Below are positions 1 to 11,822 of a DNA stretch of 64,000 bases, piece after piece. Source of the stretch: Argentina anserina (lineage: Eukaryota; Streptophyta; Magnoliopsida; Rosales; Rosaceae); the NCBI RefSeq assembly GCF_933775445.1, contig NC_065878.1, positions 14,767,395 to 14,831,394 of the forward strand, in the 5' to 3' direction. How positions within the stretch are numbered: the first letter of the stretch is position 1; each line of letters opens with the position of its first letter. The notes below the pieces were generated by a model that saw only the letters and a program-made list of their open reading frames with translations, did no database searches and had not been told where the DNA came from. Position numbers and translations under genes: made by a program.

Positions 1-1736
1 AAAACAGTTATTAGCAAACATGAACAGTGTTCCGTGAACAATTTTTATGAACAACATTTAGCTGTGCTGAACTCGTCACCTGATATTTTAAGTATCATTT
101 TCTAAGCATTTATCGTGCTATTAGGTGACTGACGAAATGAGTGAGGAAATTACTTTCAGGGTCGTGGAAGTTGCGCGCAGGAAAGAATGTGAGTAAAATC
201 TCACATATTTACGAATCTACCCTTGTGGAGATTCAGAATTTTACAAGAGTTTTTAATATTGAATTACGACATGTATACGATATAGTGGATTACATATATA
301 TTGTATAAATGGTAATAAGTACATATATATATAGTTTGCTATATTATATACTGTTATGAATTCATTGAAATTGGTCATTTCGATGACGAGAATTAAATAT
401 TGAGCATGTGATTTGATTTTTGTACAATAAGATGTTTGATAATCGTACGTGGTTTTAACATGAGTTTGTTAAAATGTTTTGTCTTCGGACGAGTTTTGTC
501 TTCGGACGTGTTTTTGTCTTCGGACGTGTTTATGAAATATGACATGTATATGATATAATGGATTATATATATATTGTATAAATGGTAAATATGTACATAT
601 ATATATAGTTTGCTATATAATATACTGTTATGATTTTATCGTGTTTTATATCATTTTGATGACGAAATTTATATATCGAGCATGTGATTTTGATTTGTAC
701 AATATGATGTGAGATTATTGTACGTGATTTTAACATGGAGATTGTTAAAATGTTTATTTGTCTTCGGACTTGATTTTTTGTACAATATGATGTGAGATTA
801 TTGTACGTGATTTTAACATGGAGATTATTAAAATGTTGATTTGTCTTCGGACTTGATTTTTGGTACAATATGATGTGAGATTATTGTACGTGATTTTAAC
901 ATTGAGATTGTTAAAATTTTGATTTGTCTTCGGACGTGATTTGGTACAATATGATGTGAGATTATTGTACGTGTTTGGCAAGTCAGAACCTAGTCTTTGG
1001 CCGGGCGAAAGTTACGATACAGTTAGAGCTCTAGTCTGTCTGCCGTAGTACTGCATGTGAGGTAACGGGTGGTTATCTGCTCATGGGTACTCAGATTGTT
1101 TTGGATGTTGGGTAGCGGGTGGCTATCCAATATCGGCGGTGTATTACGAGAGGGGTAACAGATGTGTACCAGCGTTCTTGGTACCCGTAATATAAATGCA
1201 TTTGGGTAACCAGAAGGGTTACTTAATTTCTCATGAGCGTTTTATTTCATATTTCTTTGGGACGACCAGATGGGCCGTCCATTAACTCATGAGTGCATTT
1301 ATATTTGTTTGATTTCTGGATTTTCGAATATATTGTTATGCGAGTTATATTTTCATTTTACTCATACGAGCTGTAAAGCTTACCGGGTTTGTGTTTACAA
1401 TCTCGGTGCACCAATTCGATGGTGTAGTGGATAACTCTGCAGGTGTGGATTAGTGGGAATTGACGTACCGCTCAGTGGACTTGAAGTTATTTATCTCCAG
1501 CTGGTGTGAGGATTTTGTGTGACTATCTTGTGAGTTTGTTGTGAGGATTACGCAATTTCATTGTTATAATATTGGATTATAATTTGGGTTGTAATAATCG
1601 GTTTGACTGAGTTGTATTTTGAACTCAGAGATGATCCGCTGTGGCATTTTAAATGATTTCGATTCGTTGAGATTGTTTGGTGTTTAACGATTTTGAAATT
1701 TTGAGTTTTTATACTCGAAATTTTGGGGTCGTTACA
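1..1736. mobile_element. End of a large Ty3/Gypsy-type LTR, cut by the window edge
   Basis: The segment ends in AAATTTTGGGGTCGTTACA at 1736, the usual terminus of the large plant Gypsy LTRs that begin TGTAACGACCCC and end GGGGTCGTTACA. Motifs occur in the same order as in the LTR at 36843-39844: TCTTCGGAC blocks, a 'TTAGAGCTCTAGT.TGTCTG' block, GGTAACC blocks with 'CATGAGTA', a 'TTACC.GGTTTGTGTTT' block and a CAGGTG.GGATTAG block. This makes the two members of one family or of related families. No gag or pol coding is visible. The left end lies outside the window, so a solo LTR cannot be told from a 3' LTR. It lies in the intron of the FRO gene at its right. Confidence 0.75.
697..972. repeat. 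Tandem repeat inside the LTR, ~83-bp unit, about 3.3 copies
   Basis: Units beginning GTACAATATGATGTGAGATT start at 697, 780, 863 and 944 and run through a TTAACAT...TTAAAAT palindromic block and a GTCTTCGGAC block. The last unit is truncated. A more diverged unit with three short TCTTCGGACG repeats lies at about 423-523. A ~90-bp block rich in TATATA also occurs twice (about 265-350 and 540-630). No long open frame is conserved across the copies. Confidence 0.8.
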
Positions 1737-1745
1737 ATCAATTAC

Positions 1746-2886
1746 CTGAGAAATGTGACCTGTGACAGCCCAATATATGATATAACAACCTCCATGTGCT
1801 GTGAAGAGTGCCATCATTATGTGTCCGATACATATATGATACTTGACGCTAGCCTCATATGTGAGGCCAAACATAGGCAAAATCGACGAGCCACGAGCTA
1901 CCGGATAGAACAGAAGTCATAGGCATACGTTACCCACAACTCCTAGCCTCAATGATGCCGCCTCCAGTTTAAGTTCCCATCTGCCGAAAACAACCACCAA
2001 ACACAAAATTTTAAAACACAGTTTCAATACTAAGTAAACATGACACAACGAATGACACGATCCAGTCGCATTAAGGGAGCAACTCAATTTGTTGTTTGCC
2101 ATGGAGTCTTACACTTTTTCATGGCTCTTTGCCGCGAGTTGTGGTGTGATTGTCTTAAAACCGTTTGTCAAGGCCGTGGTTAGAAACCAAACTAAAAGTG
2201 CAATGAACATGGTGAAGAAGGTGAGCTCTATCCCAGAAACAATGCCTAGAGGACCTTTCACAAGCATGGGCTGTTTCCACACAGCTAAAAGGTTCGTTCT
2301 TCCATCACGGCTGATACAAATTAAGAAAAACAAACTTAAACTGTAACTTCAATCACCATATATCAGGCAGTAAAAAGAAAAAAGTAGTTCAAATGTCTTC
2401 ACCTTTCCCTTTTATAAGTAGTATTCATCTTCTTTCCCAGATGAAGATACACACAACCCAGCACAGCTGCGAGCAAAACGGGAAATACGTATAACAGAAG
2501 AACTAAACCTGCAAGAACAAAGATACATAATTCAGTTTTTATCTCCCAAGAAATGAAAGCATGCTATTAATCTTAGTTACTCAGCTTTTCGATTTGGAAT
2601 GAGTACCTTGTGCTCCAAGATAAGTACTTGAACCAGCGTCGGCTCGAAGTCGAGGCAGCCATTTCTGCCTAAAAGTGTTCGTGGGCATCATGGCATAGAA
2701 CAAAAACCCCTCAAGCACCACCAACGCTAAGCACAGCCCTATCACCGCCCGTATCATTCTGGTTCCTTCATGGGAAGGAGGTGATGTGTTTTTGATCACC
2801 ACTTTCGAATCCAGATATCTCTCGATCTGGTTTTCTCTCTGAGAAGCTAGGGCTTTGTGGGAGCTCACTGCGAAACTCGAAGACAC
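1746..2886 (-). pseudogene. Ferric reduction oxidase (FRO6/7-like), broken 5' part
   Basis: FRO proteins are membrane ferric-chelate reductases that pass electrons from NADPH through FAD and haem. Four exons can be placed on the minus strand with GT-AG introns: 2607-2886, 2403-2508, 2113-2310 and 1746-1980. The translation holds family blocks in order: MMPTNTFRQKWLPRLRA, LGCVYLHLGKK, MLVKGPLGIVSGIELTFF, LRLGVVGN, PMFGLTYEASVKYHI and LFTAHGGCYIIYW, covering the N-terminal membrane helices and the start of the ferric reductase domain. Exon 4 has an in-frame TGA (1917-1919) just after the LRLGVVGNVCL block. The likely N-terminus reads GTG rather than ATG, and the first in-frame ATG is near 2757. 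A Gypsy LTR begins 9 bp beyond the last splice donor; the FAD and NADPH parts are not in the window. It could also be a transcribed but truncated gene. Confidence 0.85.
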
Positions 2887-2930
2887 TAAGAAGGTTGTGT
2901 TATGGAGAATGTAGTGGAATTCGTTTGTAT

Positions 2931-4740
2931 ATATAGGAAATAATGAATATATTTTATACTAATGCTTGTAGAATCTAGGGTTTTGAAGTTTATGCATGGT
3001 TCATTCTTGGCTGCTTAACCCAAAACTGTGTGGGACTTCCATGATGGATCCTATTTTATAACCAAGTCAACCATTTATATGCAAGGGGCATGCAACATTA
3101 GCCGATTGATTGAATAAATAAATTAAAATTGTTAATTTCATTAATGAAGTAATCACTCGATCTTTATGTTAATACTTCTATCTTCTTATCCATGGTACGT
3201 GTTGCAACTTACAAATTACAACATGGTACGACCGTACGAGTCCTAGTTTGGTGGTAATCCAAATATGGCAGTGCCCTTATGAGATTTATCATACTTACAA
3301 TATATATTTACGTGGAAACACACCATATACCATATTCTTATCATCGATCGCGATCCGACATATTTGTATGAATGTATCTAACAAGTAAGGGCCAGAACTG
3401 AAATGCTCATGGATATATGGTAGGTTTTATTTACATCAAAACAGTGCCTAGATTGTCTTGTAAAATCATATGTTACATAAGTTTGGAAGATCAATCAAAA
3501 CTAGTGGCGGTTATATATGGTAATAAGGTAATGTAAGCATGCATGCACTGATGCACCTAATTGGCTAATTTACCATACTGCATGCGCCACGTGACACAAT
3601 GATAGTTCTTAGGCAAAGCTTGTGTTTTATGTGTGTGGGGCATAGTGGAGGCTGACATGTCAAAAATTTATATAGGACACGTATGAACTCATTAGCCTGT
3701 TGGAATTGGAAATTTGAAAAAGTCAAACATATGTACATGACTTGTACGTGTTATGTACGGTATCTATTGATTTATGCATAAAGCTGAGTGAACTACCAAG
3801 TTTGAGTAACTCGAGTTAGTAGAGTTTAAGCAATTCTCACATCAAGTTTTACCAATTTTTATAAATTTCTCTTTGGGAATTGGGAGGAGGAAACATCTTG
3901 AAGTGTTTCTGGCACATATTAATCTTGAGAAGAAGAAAAAATAGTTGCCAAACTTATCAAACAATAAACTAACTGCCACGCCACGATCACTTATCATTCA
4001 GTTATTTTCATCGTCATAAATATTTTCTACCATAGAAATCGAGTTAAAATAATTTGCACTTCTCATTATACAATTCAGATTCTTTTCACTAGCTTTTTAA
4101 TAATTTTGTAACTCCCATTTTCATTCAATTAACTTGTTAGTATTTTGATTTGGTCCCCACGAGGCTACTATTCAATCAATTGTTATCGGGGTTGCATCGC
4201 CCAACCTCTTGGAATGTGGGTTGTTCTTGCTACCACATCAATAGTTAATGCTGGGTCTTAAACCTGGGCATGTATAATCAAGTAAATCAACTGCCATACT
4301 AACCTATCTAGTAGCTGGCAGCCAAGATCAGAGCAGTAAGAAAAGGAAGTGTACAACGTATTTTAAAGTAAGAAATCACACCAGCTGTTGCCTGAAGCTT
4401 ATCCAACTTCAGACTTCGACTATACACCGTAGGAAATATGATTGGGACGCTCGTTTTACAGTACTAGTAGGTTCACAGACAGTATCTGTTATTAGTGCAG
4501 TTTGTTTGAGCAATTGAAATAATTCTGTTGTTGATGGACTTGTTTCCCAGCGATGAACGCTAACCAAAGATGACTAGATGAGTACTCTGTCTCGCACAGG
4601 GCATAGTGGTTGTGGTCTACTAAATTATGAGTCTTAGATATGCTTCATGAGTGTAAAACTCATACAACTTCATACTATTACATAACTATGCTACATAGGC
4701 AATAAGATTACCACTCTTTACTCTTTGGAGACTTTGAAAA
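2931..4740. other. Intergenic, no gene recognised
   Basis: AT-rich sequence without a convincing exon on either strand. It lies between the divergently placed 5' end of the FRO relic and the 3' end of the malectin-like relic. A G-box-like CACGTG occurs near 3589. No repeat structure was noticed. Confidence 0.5.
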
Positions 4741-6145
4741 CTACAGCTCCGAATTCATTGAACTCCAACTGAAGAATTTAACCGATTGATGTGCATTTCC
4801 ATCCTTGGCATTGACATCTGAAACATCCACAGGCAGCTTCGACCATGCCAGAGACTCCTCCTTTTTCATGATCCTCCTCCCTGTAACCATAGATAAGCTT
4901 AGTAGCACACAAGCGGCAGCAACCAGGGGAACCAACACACTAACATGTCCGCTTGACCAACTACTCAAAACCCACTCCGCACAATTCTCACCATCAAGAC
5001 TCCCAACCGAGTTATTCAACTTCATAATCTCAATCCCATTCAATATGCCATCAACACCATACGCCACACTACCCTTCGACGGCCCTACACTCACACTCAG
5101 AGAATCCGAATCACCTCCATCGACCACGAAATCCGCATAAAACGGAGAAGCCAACATATAATCCGCCTCCTTGGACAAATCCAAATCCTCATACGCCAAC
5201 GCCCCATCCACATAAACATTGAAATACATCAAACCAAGTGACAAAGTAGCAATATCACAGTAATGCAACCTAACCAAATACTTAAACCTCCCAACAGCAG
5301 GAAACACCCATGTCATATTCACATTCGCAACCGAACCATTCCCACCCCTTATCAGCCTCGCCGTGTTATACACATTATCCGGCCCAACTTCCCTGCTAGC
5401 ACCTCCACTCCTATACTTCACCCTCCCACCAAAATACACCCTCTCCGACCCCAAACCCGGCCCGAAAAACTCATCATCAGTACTCCAAGTCCTCCACAGA
5501 CTATCATTAAACGGCGTCACTTTCCCGCCTCCCACATTCACCCTATGCACAACTTGCAGAGCCTGCTTGCTTAGCCAACCCATCAAATCTCTCAACTCTC
5601 CCATCACTCACATACATTGATGTGTCCGCGACAAGGTCCTTGGGCGCAGAGACGACCTCGATCGCATTCACAAACGCAAAGCTCGTTTTTTCAATAGGAA
5701 CAAATCGTATTACAAGCTTTTCGCTACTCGCCCAAATCAAATACTCACGAACTAAAGGTCCTTCCTTTAAGCCGTTGACTTTCAAAACCACGAAGTCGTT
5801 GACCAATACGTGGAATTGGGCAGCGGTGGAATCGAAGTTGCAGGAATTGAAGGGCTGGAAATGGAGGCGTACCGTGTGGGTCCCCGGGTCTTGGATCGGG
5901 AAGGAGTACATGGACGGGCGGCGGAAGATTTGGGGGGAGTTGGGGTTGGGGTTGGGGTTAGGGTTTTTGAGGGAGGGGCGGTGGGGGAGTCAGGGACGAA
6001 GAGGCGGCCGTCGTGGAGGGTGGAGGGTGTGGCGGAGCCGCAGTCGAGGAGGTGGTTGTCGACGGGGGAGAAGGAGGAGAGGGCAAAGGTGGAGAGAGAG
6101 AGAGGAGAGAGAGGAAGAGGGAGAGGTTGGGGGAGTGAGACGCCA
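4741..6145 (-). pseudogene. Malectin-like (CrRLK1L) receptor relic without kinase domain
   Basis: The minus strand encodes a signal-peptide-like start (ATG at 6145, then a Leu/Ser-rich run), an LDCGSATPSTLHDGR block, a FPIQDPGTHTVRLHF block, FVNAIEVVSAPKD, then RVNVGGGKVTPFNDSLWRTW and VRLHYCDIATLSLGLMYFNV, a membrane segment (VPLVAAACVLLSLSMV) and a short juxtamembrane tail ending at 4741. These are the two malectin-like extracellular domains of FERONIA/THESEUS-family receptors, which sense cell-wall state. The coding lies in three frames, with changes near 5560, near 5920-5950 and inside the N-terminal low-complexity part. The Ser/Thr kinase domain expected after the membrane segment is absent and nothing kinase-like follows downstream. 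A truncated receptor-like protein with sequencing errors is the alternative, but the lost kinase and several shifts favour a pseudogene. Confidence 0.8.
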
Positions 6146-6519
6146 TGAGGGGAGGGGAGGGGAGACGAAGGTGGAAAGGTCCGAGAGGAACCGGGTTTCG
6201 GGTTTTATAGGGTGGGGGAAAGTCCGAGTCCGCGTTAGGAGGGAATTTTGGCGGGACCCACGCGGTGGAGGGGGATTGGCTGGAGGTGTTTTGTGTGGTA
6301 CAACTGATATCGTCGACTTTATTTTTGATCATCCAATGGCCTGTTCACTTAAACCTCATTATTTAGCCGCTGACATGAAAAGTCCGCGTAGCCCCACAAA
6401 CTCGATGAGTTTTACTTGGTTTGGTATGTGACAAACTCCGTCAAAATCCAATTTCGTGGATAGAGGGCAGACCTTAATTTAGAGATGTAAAATCCGACTC
6501 TACCCGTGAGCCCAGCTAG

Positions 6520-8525
6520 CAAAAAGTTTCAATAAAATATTATACATACATATTTTATTAATTTTAGAATAAAAATATTGCATTATGAAGCAACTATATG
6601 CAGAAAACTTTTTGGGACCGATCGACAATAGCCGATATGATCAGTATATATATTTAGTGATCCTGTAAAAATTTCATCCAATTCGAACCTCGTTTGACCG
6701 TCAAAATTTCCGGTAAACCGAAAACAACACTAATATGTTCTAAGGGATGACCCACTACCAAGATGTGAACGCCGAAAACCATTTGCATATCTAAAATCAC
6801 CTAATTTTTGTCATTGATCGTGCATGGTCGCACTAAATAAACTCATTTGGTGAATCCCCGATCAATGGGGTTTTAATATGTCATAACGCCTCTTTTTTGG
6901 TTGACTGTAAGTACGAACAATCAAACCATGTCCAAAACAGACGAATTTTTTACAGGATTACTAAATATATATTCCGATCACATATGCTGGTGTCGATCGA
7001 CCATATTTTCGAACTGGACTTGTTGATCACCAAAGTGTCCACTAATGCATCATAACATTTTATATTAAGTTTAAAATAAAACTATCGCATTATGAAGCAA
7101 CTATGTAAGGAAACTTATCGGGATCAATCGACACCAGCCGATGTGATCTAGTGATCCTGTAAAAATGTCATCCAATTCGGACCTCATTTGACTATCGGAT
7201 TTTCCGGTAAACCAAAATCACCACTAATATGCCATAAGGGATGACCTATTACCAAGATGTGAATGCCGAAAGCTGTTTCCATATTTGAAATCATCTAATT
7301 TTTGTCATCAATCGTGAGTGATCGCAACGAGGAAATCCATTTGGCAAATACCCAGTCAATGAGATTTTAATATGTCAAAATGCCTCTTTTTTTATTGACC
7401 GTATGTACATACGGTTAAACCATGTCCAAAATGGAAGAAATTTTTACAGGATCTCGAAATTTATATACCGATCACATCAGTTAGTGTCGATCGACCATAT
7501 TTCGAACTGGAGTTGTCGATCACGAAAGTGTGCACTAATGTATCATAACTTTATATTAGGTTTTGAATAAAACTATCGCATTATGAATCAACTATATGAA
7601 AGAAACTTCTTTAGATAGATCAACACCATCCGATGTGATTGGTATATATATTTAGTGATCTTATAAAAATTTCATCCAATTCGGACCTTATTTAACCGTC
7701 GGAATTTATGGTAAACCAAAATCACCACTAATATGTCCTAAGGGAGGACTCATTACCAAGATGCGAATGTCGAAAGTTGTTTACATATTTGAAGTAATCT
7801 AATTTTTGTCACCGATCGTGCATGGTCACAACGAGGAAACTCATTTGTCAAAACCCCGGTCAATGGGTGTTTTAATATGTCAAAACGCCTTTTTTTTGGT
7901 GGACCGTAGGTACGAACGGTCAAACCATGTCCAAAACGGACAAAATTTTTACGGGATTCCTAAATAAATATACCGATCACATCTGCTGGTGTCGATCGAC
8001 CATATTTCGAACCAGAGTTGTCGATCATTAAAGTGTCTACTAATGTATCATAACCTTTATATGAGGTTTAGAATAAAACTATCGCATTATGAAACAACTA
8101 TATTAGGAAACTTCTCGGGATCGATCGATACCAGCTGATGTGATCGGTATATATATTTAGTGATCCTGTAAAAATTTCATCAAATTTGGACCTCGTTTGA
8201 CCGTCAGAATTTCCGGTAAACCAAAAACACCACTAATATGTCTTAAGGAATGACCAATTACCAAAATGTGAATGCTGAAAGCTGTTTACATATTTGAAAT
8301 CACCTAATCGTTGTCACCGATCGTGTGTGGTCGCAACGAGGAAACTCATTTGGAAATGTCCCGGTCAATGGAGTTTTAATATGTCAAAACGCATCTTTTT
8401 TTGTTGACCATATGTACTGACGGTCAAACCATTTTCAAAACAGACGAATTTTTACAGGATCCCTAAATATATATATCGATCACATCTACTGTGTCGATCG
8501 ATAATATTTCGAAACTAGAATTTAT
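6520..8525. repeat. Four tandem ~500-bp units, each with an internal inverted repeat
   Basis: The block GTGATCCTGTAAAAATTTCA recurs at about 6658, 7151, 7655 (variant) and 8160, and the block CATTATGAA recurs at 6581, 7088, 7579 and 8085, giving a period of about 490-507 bp. Within a unit, the arm 'GATCGGTATATATATTTAG' followed by the first block is matched, about 300 bp later, by its reverse complement ('...GGATCACTAAATATATATACCGATC...'). Each unit can therefore fold back. Units differ by scattered substitutions and small indels. No coding potential was seen. It may be a tandemly amplified foldback element or a satellite. Confidence 0.85.
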
Positions 8526-8539
8526 TTGTTACTTTTGTT

Positions 8540-8760
8540 TGTTAGAATGTTTTTAAATAATTCTTTTATTGTTCTAAACCCTTAAATAAGAGTATTATGT
8601 TTTTTTTTTTCAAATACAAGCCCGCAAGGCCCGGCCCGTAAAAGCCCGCAAGGTCTGCTTTAGGTGGGCGAGCTTAGATCTTCTTATTTGTGAAAATAAC
8701 CGGCCCGGCCGGCCCGTCACTTTTTTATATACACTTAGGCCCGACCCGTTGACGAGCCAT
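8540..8760. repeat. GGCCCGGCCCG-type repeat fragment (hAT-like MITE relic, tentative)
   Basis: Stretches such as AAGGCCCGGCCCGTAAAAG and CCGGCCCGGCCGGCCCGTC in AT-rich surroundings resemble the 'GGGCCGGCCC' ends of plant hAT MITEs. No clean terminal repeats or target duplication could be found. Confidence 0.35.
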
Positions 8761-8810
8761 ATGTTCACTCTATTCTTTTGGTTAAGCTAGGAATACAATT
8801 ATAAAGATTT

Positions 8811-8880
8811 CAGATATTTCTTTTTTAGAAAATGAAATTATATATCAGATATTTCTTTTTTAGAAAATGAAATTATATAT
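8811..8880. repeat. 35-bp tandem duplication
   Basis: Two identical 35-bp units lie head to tail, 8811-8845 and 8846-8880. Each contains CAGATATTTCTTTTTTAG and then AAATGAAATTATATAT. On the minus strand this is the A-rich tail region of the LINE-like sequence beside it. Confidence 0.9.
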
Positions 8881-9545
8881 CACTAAAATAAGATTATAAC
8901 AAATGAACATTCGGTGGTAGAACTAAATTCTCAACATTTTGTCGAACCAACAATGCTAGTCACATGACTATCGTAAGAAGTAGGAGACATGAGTTAAGTA
9001 GGCTTAATCTCGAACTAATCAAAAATTAATTCTAGAAGTTATCGATAACATACTCGCCGCCAATCTTAAGAACATAACTGCTCTAGTAACATTAAATACC
9101 AAAACCTCAGACATATTTGCAGAGAAAACCTCCCCATTAGATTGACACAAAAAAATCGACTTTTAGATAATCCCTATAAATGTCATGCACTATAAACATG
9201 TACACCCAACGACACAACTAAACTTTACCTACCGACATCAAACCCTCGCTTAAAGAGGAGGGACGAAAAAACCACTAAATAAAACTAAAAAACAAAACAA
9301 AAACAGACCTAAGTCAAAAGACTCAAGCCGACTCAGACACCGATCCCAAGCTCATTGAGCCATGCCCACCTCATTGGATCTCCACAAACCAGTCAGCCAA
9401 AATTGCACCCAACCTGCCGCCACCTTCTAACCTGCAGGCAGACTCTCCCTTGCCTATACTAGTCGCCGCCAGTATCCACTGTCCATGTCTACGGCGTCAG
9501 TGCACCTGCCAACCAAACAAGATCCAACCCAACAAGGAGGCAATT
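8881..9545 (-). mobile_element. LINE-like 3' fragment (tentative)
   Basis: Read on the minus strand, a GC-richer piece (about 9300-9540) passes into a T-rich 3' untranslated-like stretch and ends in an A-rich tail with short repeats (the 35-bp duplication). This is the pattern of plant L1 3' ends. No reverse-transcriptase frame remains. A possible imperfect flanking duplication (A.ATATCT.AA) is seen near 9550 and near 8815. The assignment is an inference from shape, not from a protein match. Confidence 0.35.
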
Positions 9546-10589
9546 GAGATATCTTAATAATTAGATGCAACTCATGCAAGCTTAGTTTATTTGGGTTGGA
9601 GTCTTTTCGTGTTTTGTGTTAATTGGATTTAGATTTATATTGACACTGTATAAAATTCACATTCACATTCACATTCGTGATAATGAAAATGTTTTGTTAA
9701 TAGAGGAATTAATATTTTACGGTCGTTACTTACGCTGAACATTTTTTTTTTTGGTAATATGAACATGTTTGATATTGTTACACTAAATTAAGTTGAACAC
9801 TTGAAAACTTCCAACAACGTGTCTTTCCCATTCTGATAATCAAGATGTAATTTACATTCTGATTTAGCTCAACGAATACACAACTACAACACAATGAAAA
9901 TGATGAATACACACCGTGGCTAAAATGTTATTACACAAAGAGGGGAATCCCTCAGGCTTGAAATCAAGTAGGAAAGTAACTTGGACATAAAATTAATAAT
10001 TAATTAATTAACATTCCTGATTCTCAACTTTCCATATTTATAACTAAACTATATTTTATGTTGTCTATAAATTGTTCGACAACGTGCGTACGTCAAGCAA
10101 CCGCTACCAGCTAGCTAGGGTACGTGAAATACTGAAACAAGCATAAACCCAGAGCAGAATATAAATAGGCTACGAACGAGATGCTAGATATCTCTGAAGT
10201 TTGAACAGCCTGAACTAAGGAAATAGAATCTGATCTGCAGTAGTTAATTAGCTGCAGCGGAATGTGTGGACGGTGTGGGAAATGTGAAGGAAAGTAGTAA
10301 ATTCAGTACAGCACGTACAGTAAAGTTTGGCACTCCCGGCGGCCATGTACATGCAGGACTCCAGTCAAAGATTGAAACCGATGATAGGATTAATGCATTA
10401 TCCACGTACAGTTATAGCTACTTATCTATTTAATCAGCTAGCTGCAGGCCACAGTCGTATGTTTATTCTACCATACCTTTCTTGGCTTTCTATACCTTGT
10501 AGGCGTCTAATGAATTATTACTCACAAATTGAAAAACCGTGCTTGTTGCTGTATATATATGACCATTAAAATAGTTATATTAAACATTC
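9546..10589. other. Intergenic, no gene recognised
   Basis: AT-rich sequence with a TTCACA triplication near 9657 and a short open frame near 10327 that lacks coding features. I see nothing further. Confidence 0.45.
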
Positions 10590-11019
10590 ATATATATATA
10601 TATATATATATGACTATTCTAACCATGGATATCTCTTTTTTTGTTTTAAAAAATAATAGCTCATTCACAAATTTTTCGATTACATTTTCACATCTCTATC
10701 ATTTAACTCTTAGAGTCTAATGTGTAGATTAACTCTGTAAAATTTCAGCCAAAATAGTGATCGCTAATGTATCAAACTTGGGGAAAGCAATGAACGTACC
10801 AAATCTGTCAAACCTCAACCGTTCATGTTTATAAGTTTAATTTCCAGTTTTGAATGTCTTACATACCTCCAATTTGACTGGAATTTTACAGAGATGATCT
10901 ACACATTAGACTCTAAAAATTGAACATTAGAGATGTGAAAAATGTAATCGAAAAGTTAATGAATTAGCTATCCATTTTTTAAACCAAAAAATGGGATCTC
11001 TCACTAGAATGGCTATATT

Positions 11020-11057
<38 letters not shown>
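10590..11057. mobile_element. Foldback MITE with ~145-bp terminal inverted repeats
   Basis: The left arm (about 10611-10755) and right arm (about 10870-11018) are near reverse complements. Shared blocks include TTTCGATTACATTTT, CACATCTCTA, AGAGTCTAATGTGTAGAT and CTCTGTAAAATTCCAG. The arms enclose about 110 bp of unique sequence. (TA)n tracts flank both ends: about 20 bp at 10591-10611 and about 37 bp at 11021-11057. The element therefore seems to have landed in, or carries, a TA microsatellite, and the target duplication is masked. There is no coding capacity. Confidence 0.75.
11021..11057. repeat. (TA)n microsatellite
   Basis: A pure TA tract of about 37 bp borders the right arm of the foldback MITE. 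A shorter one borders the left arm. Confidence 0.9.
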
Positions 11058-11059
<2 letters not shown>

Positions 11060-11822
11060 AATACTGGTCCATTATATTGGTGGCAATTATAATGTATGAA
11101 TCGAATTGAACTCCCTCTCTTCGATGTAACACATATGACTGAACTCAAAGATTTATCACCAGTCAGCCAAATACAAGTATTGATAATGAACTGTATTTTC
11201 ATTGAATTTGAGTTTCGCTACTTCTTATATGTTAGCTAGTTTCCTGTATACTCTAGTTAATTGTGAGTAAGGATACCTACATATATAGTACATATTGACG
11301 AGCAGCATATATATCGAATTGGTTTCTCAACTTAACTGATCACGGTTGCTGAATTCTAATAGTCTAATTCTGTCCCCAACGTACATCATATCTGAACTAC
11401 GTACGAAGTGCACACAGTCTGCACTTCTTCAGTTTAGAAACCACAAGCAAGATATATAGGATCTAGTCGAGACTCTCGAGCTGATCTTCTATTGATCGAA
11501 GCTCAATCAAATTGCAATATATATGTTGCAAGTCTTCGGGTCAATGTACACACCATGTCTCCATTAGTATCCGCTGATTTTGTTAGCAAGCAACAATATT
11601 GTATATTTGTATAATTGTATTTGATGATTTTGTCTGCTGAATCCGTGAATCGTATGAGCAGCCGATCAACTTCCACGTACTCTGAATTATATTCGAAGCA
11701 GCTTGCTGTTAAAGTACCAGCTAGTACGTAACCATATGTAATTCCTGACTACATAACTGTGATTAAATTGAGTTGTTTTTTACTTCACCCAGTGTGATTA
11801 TTGAGATATATCTCCACAACTT

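Noticed and set aside
697..972. Regularly spaced repeats considered as a CRISPR array
   Set aside because: Whole units are repeated with no unique spacers; plant nuclear context; it is a tandem repeat in an LTR.
5622..6431. 269-codon plus-strand frame rich in Gly/Arg
   Set aside because: It is antisense to the malectin-like relic and its low-complexity leader; no domain or homology is visible.
10327..10569. 80-codon frame near the foldback MITE
   Set aside because: No ATG start in good context, no recognisable motif, and it runs into TA-rich repeat.
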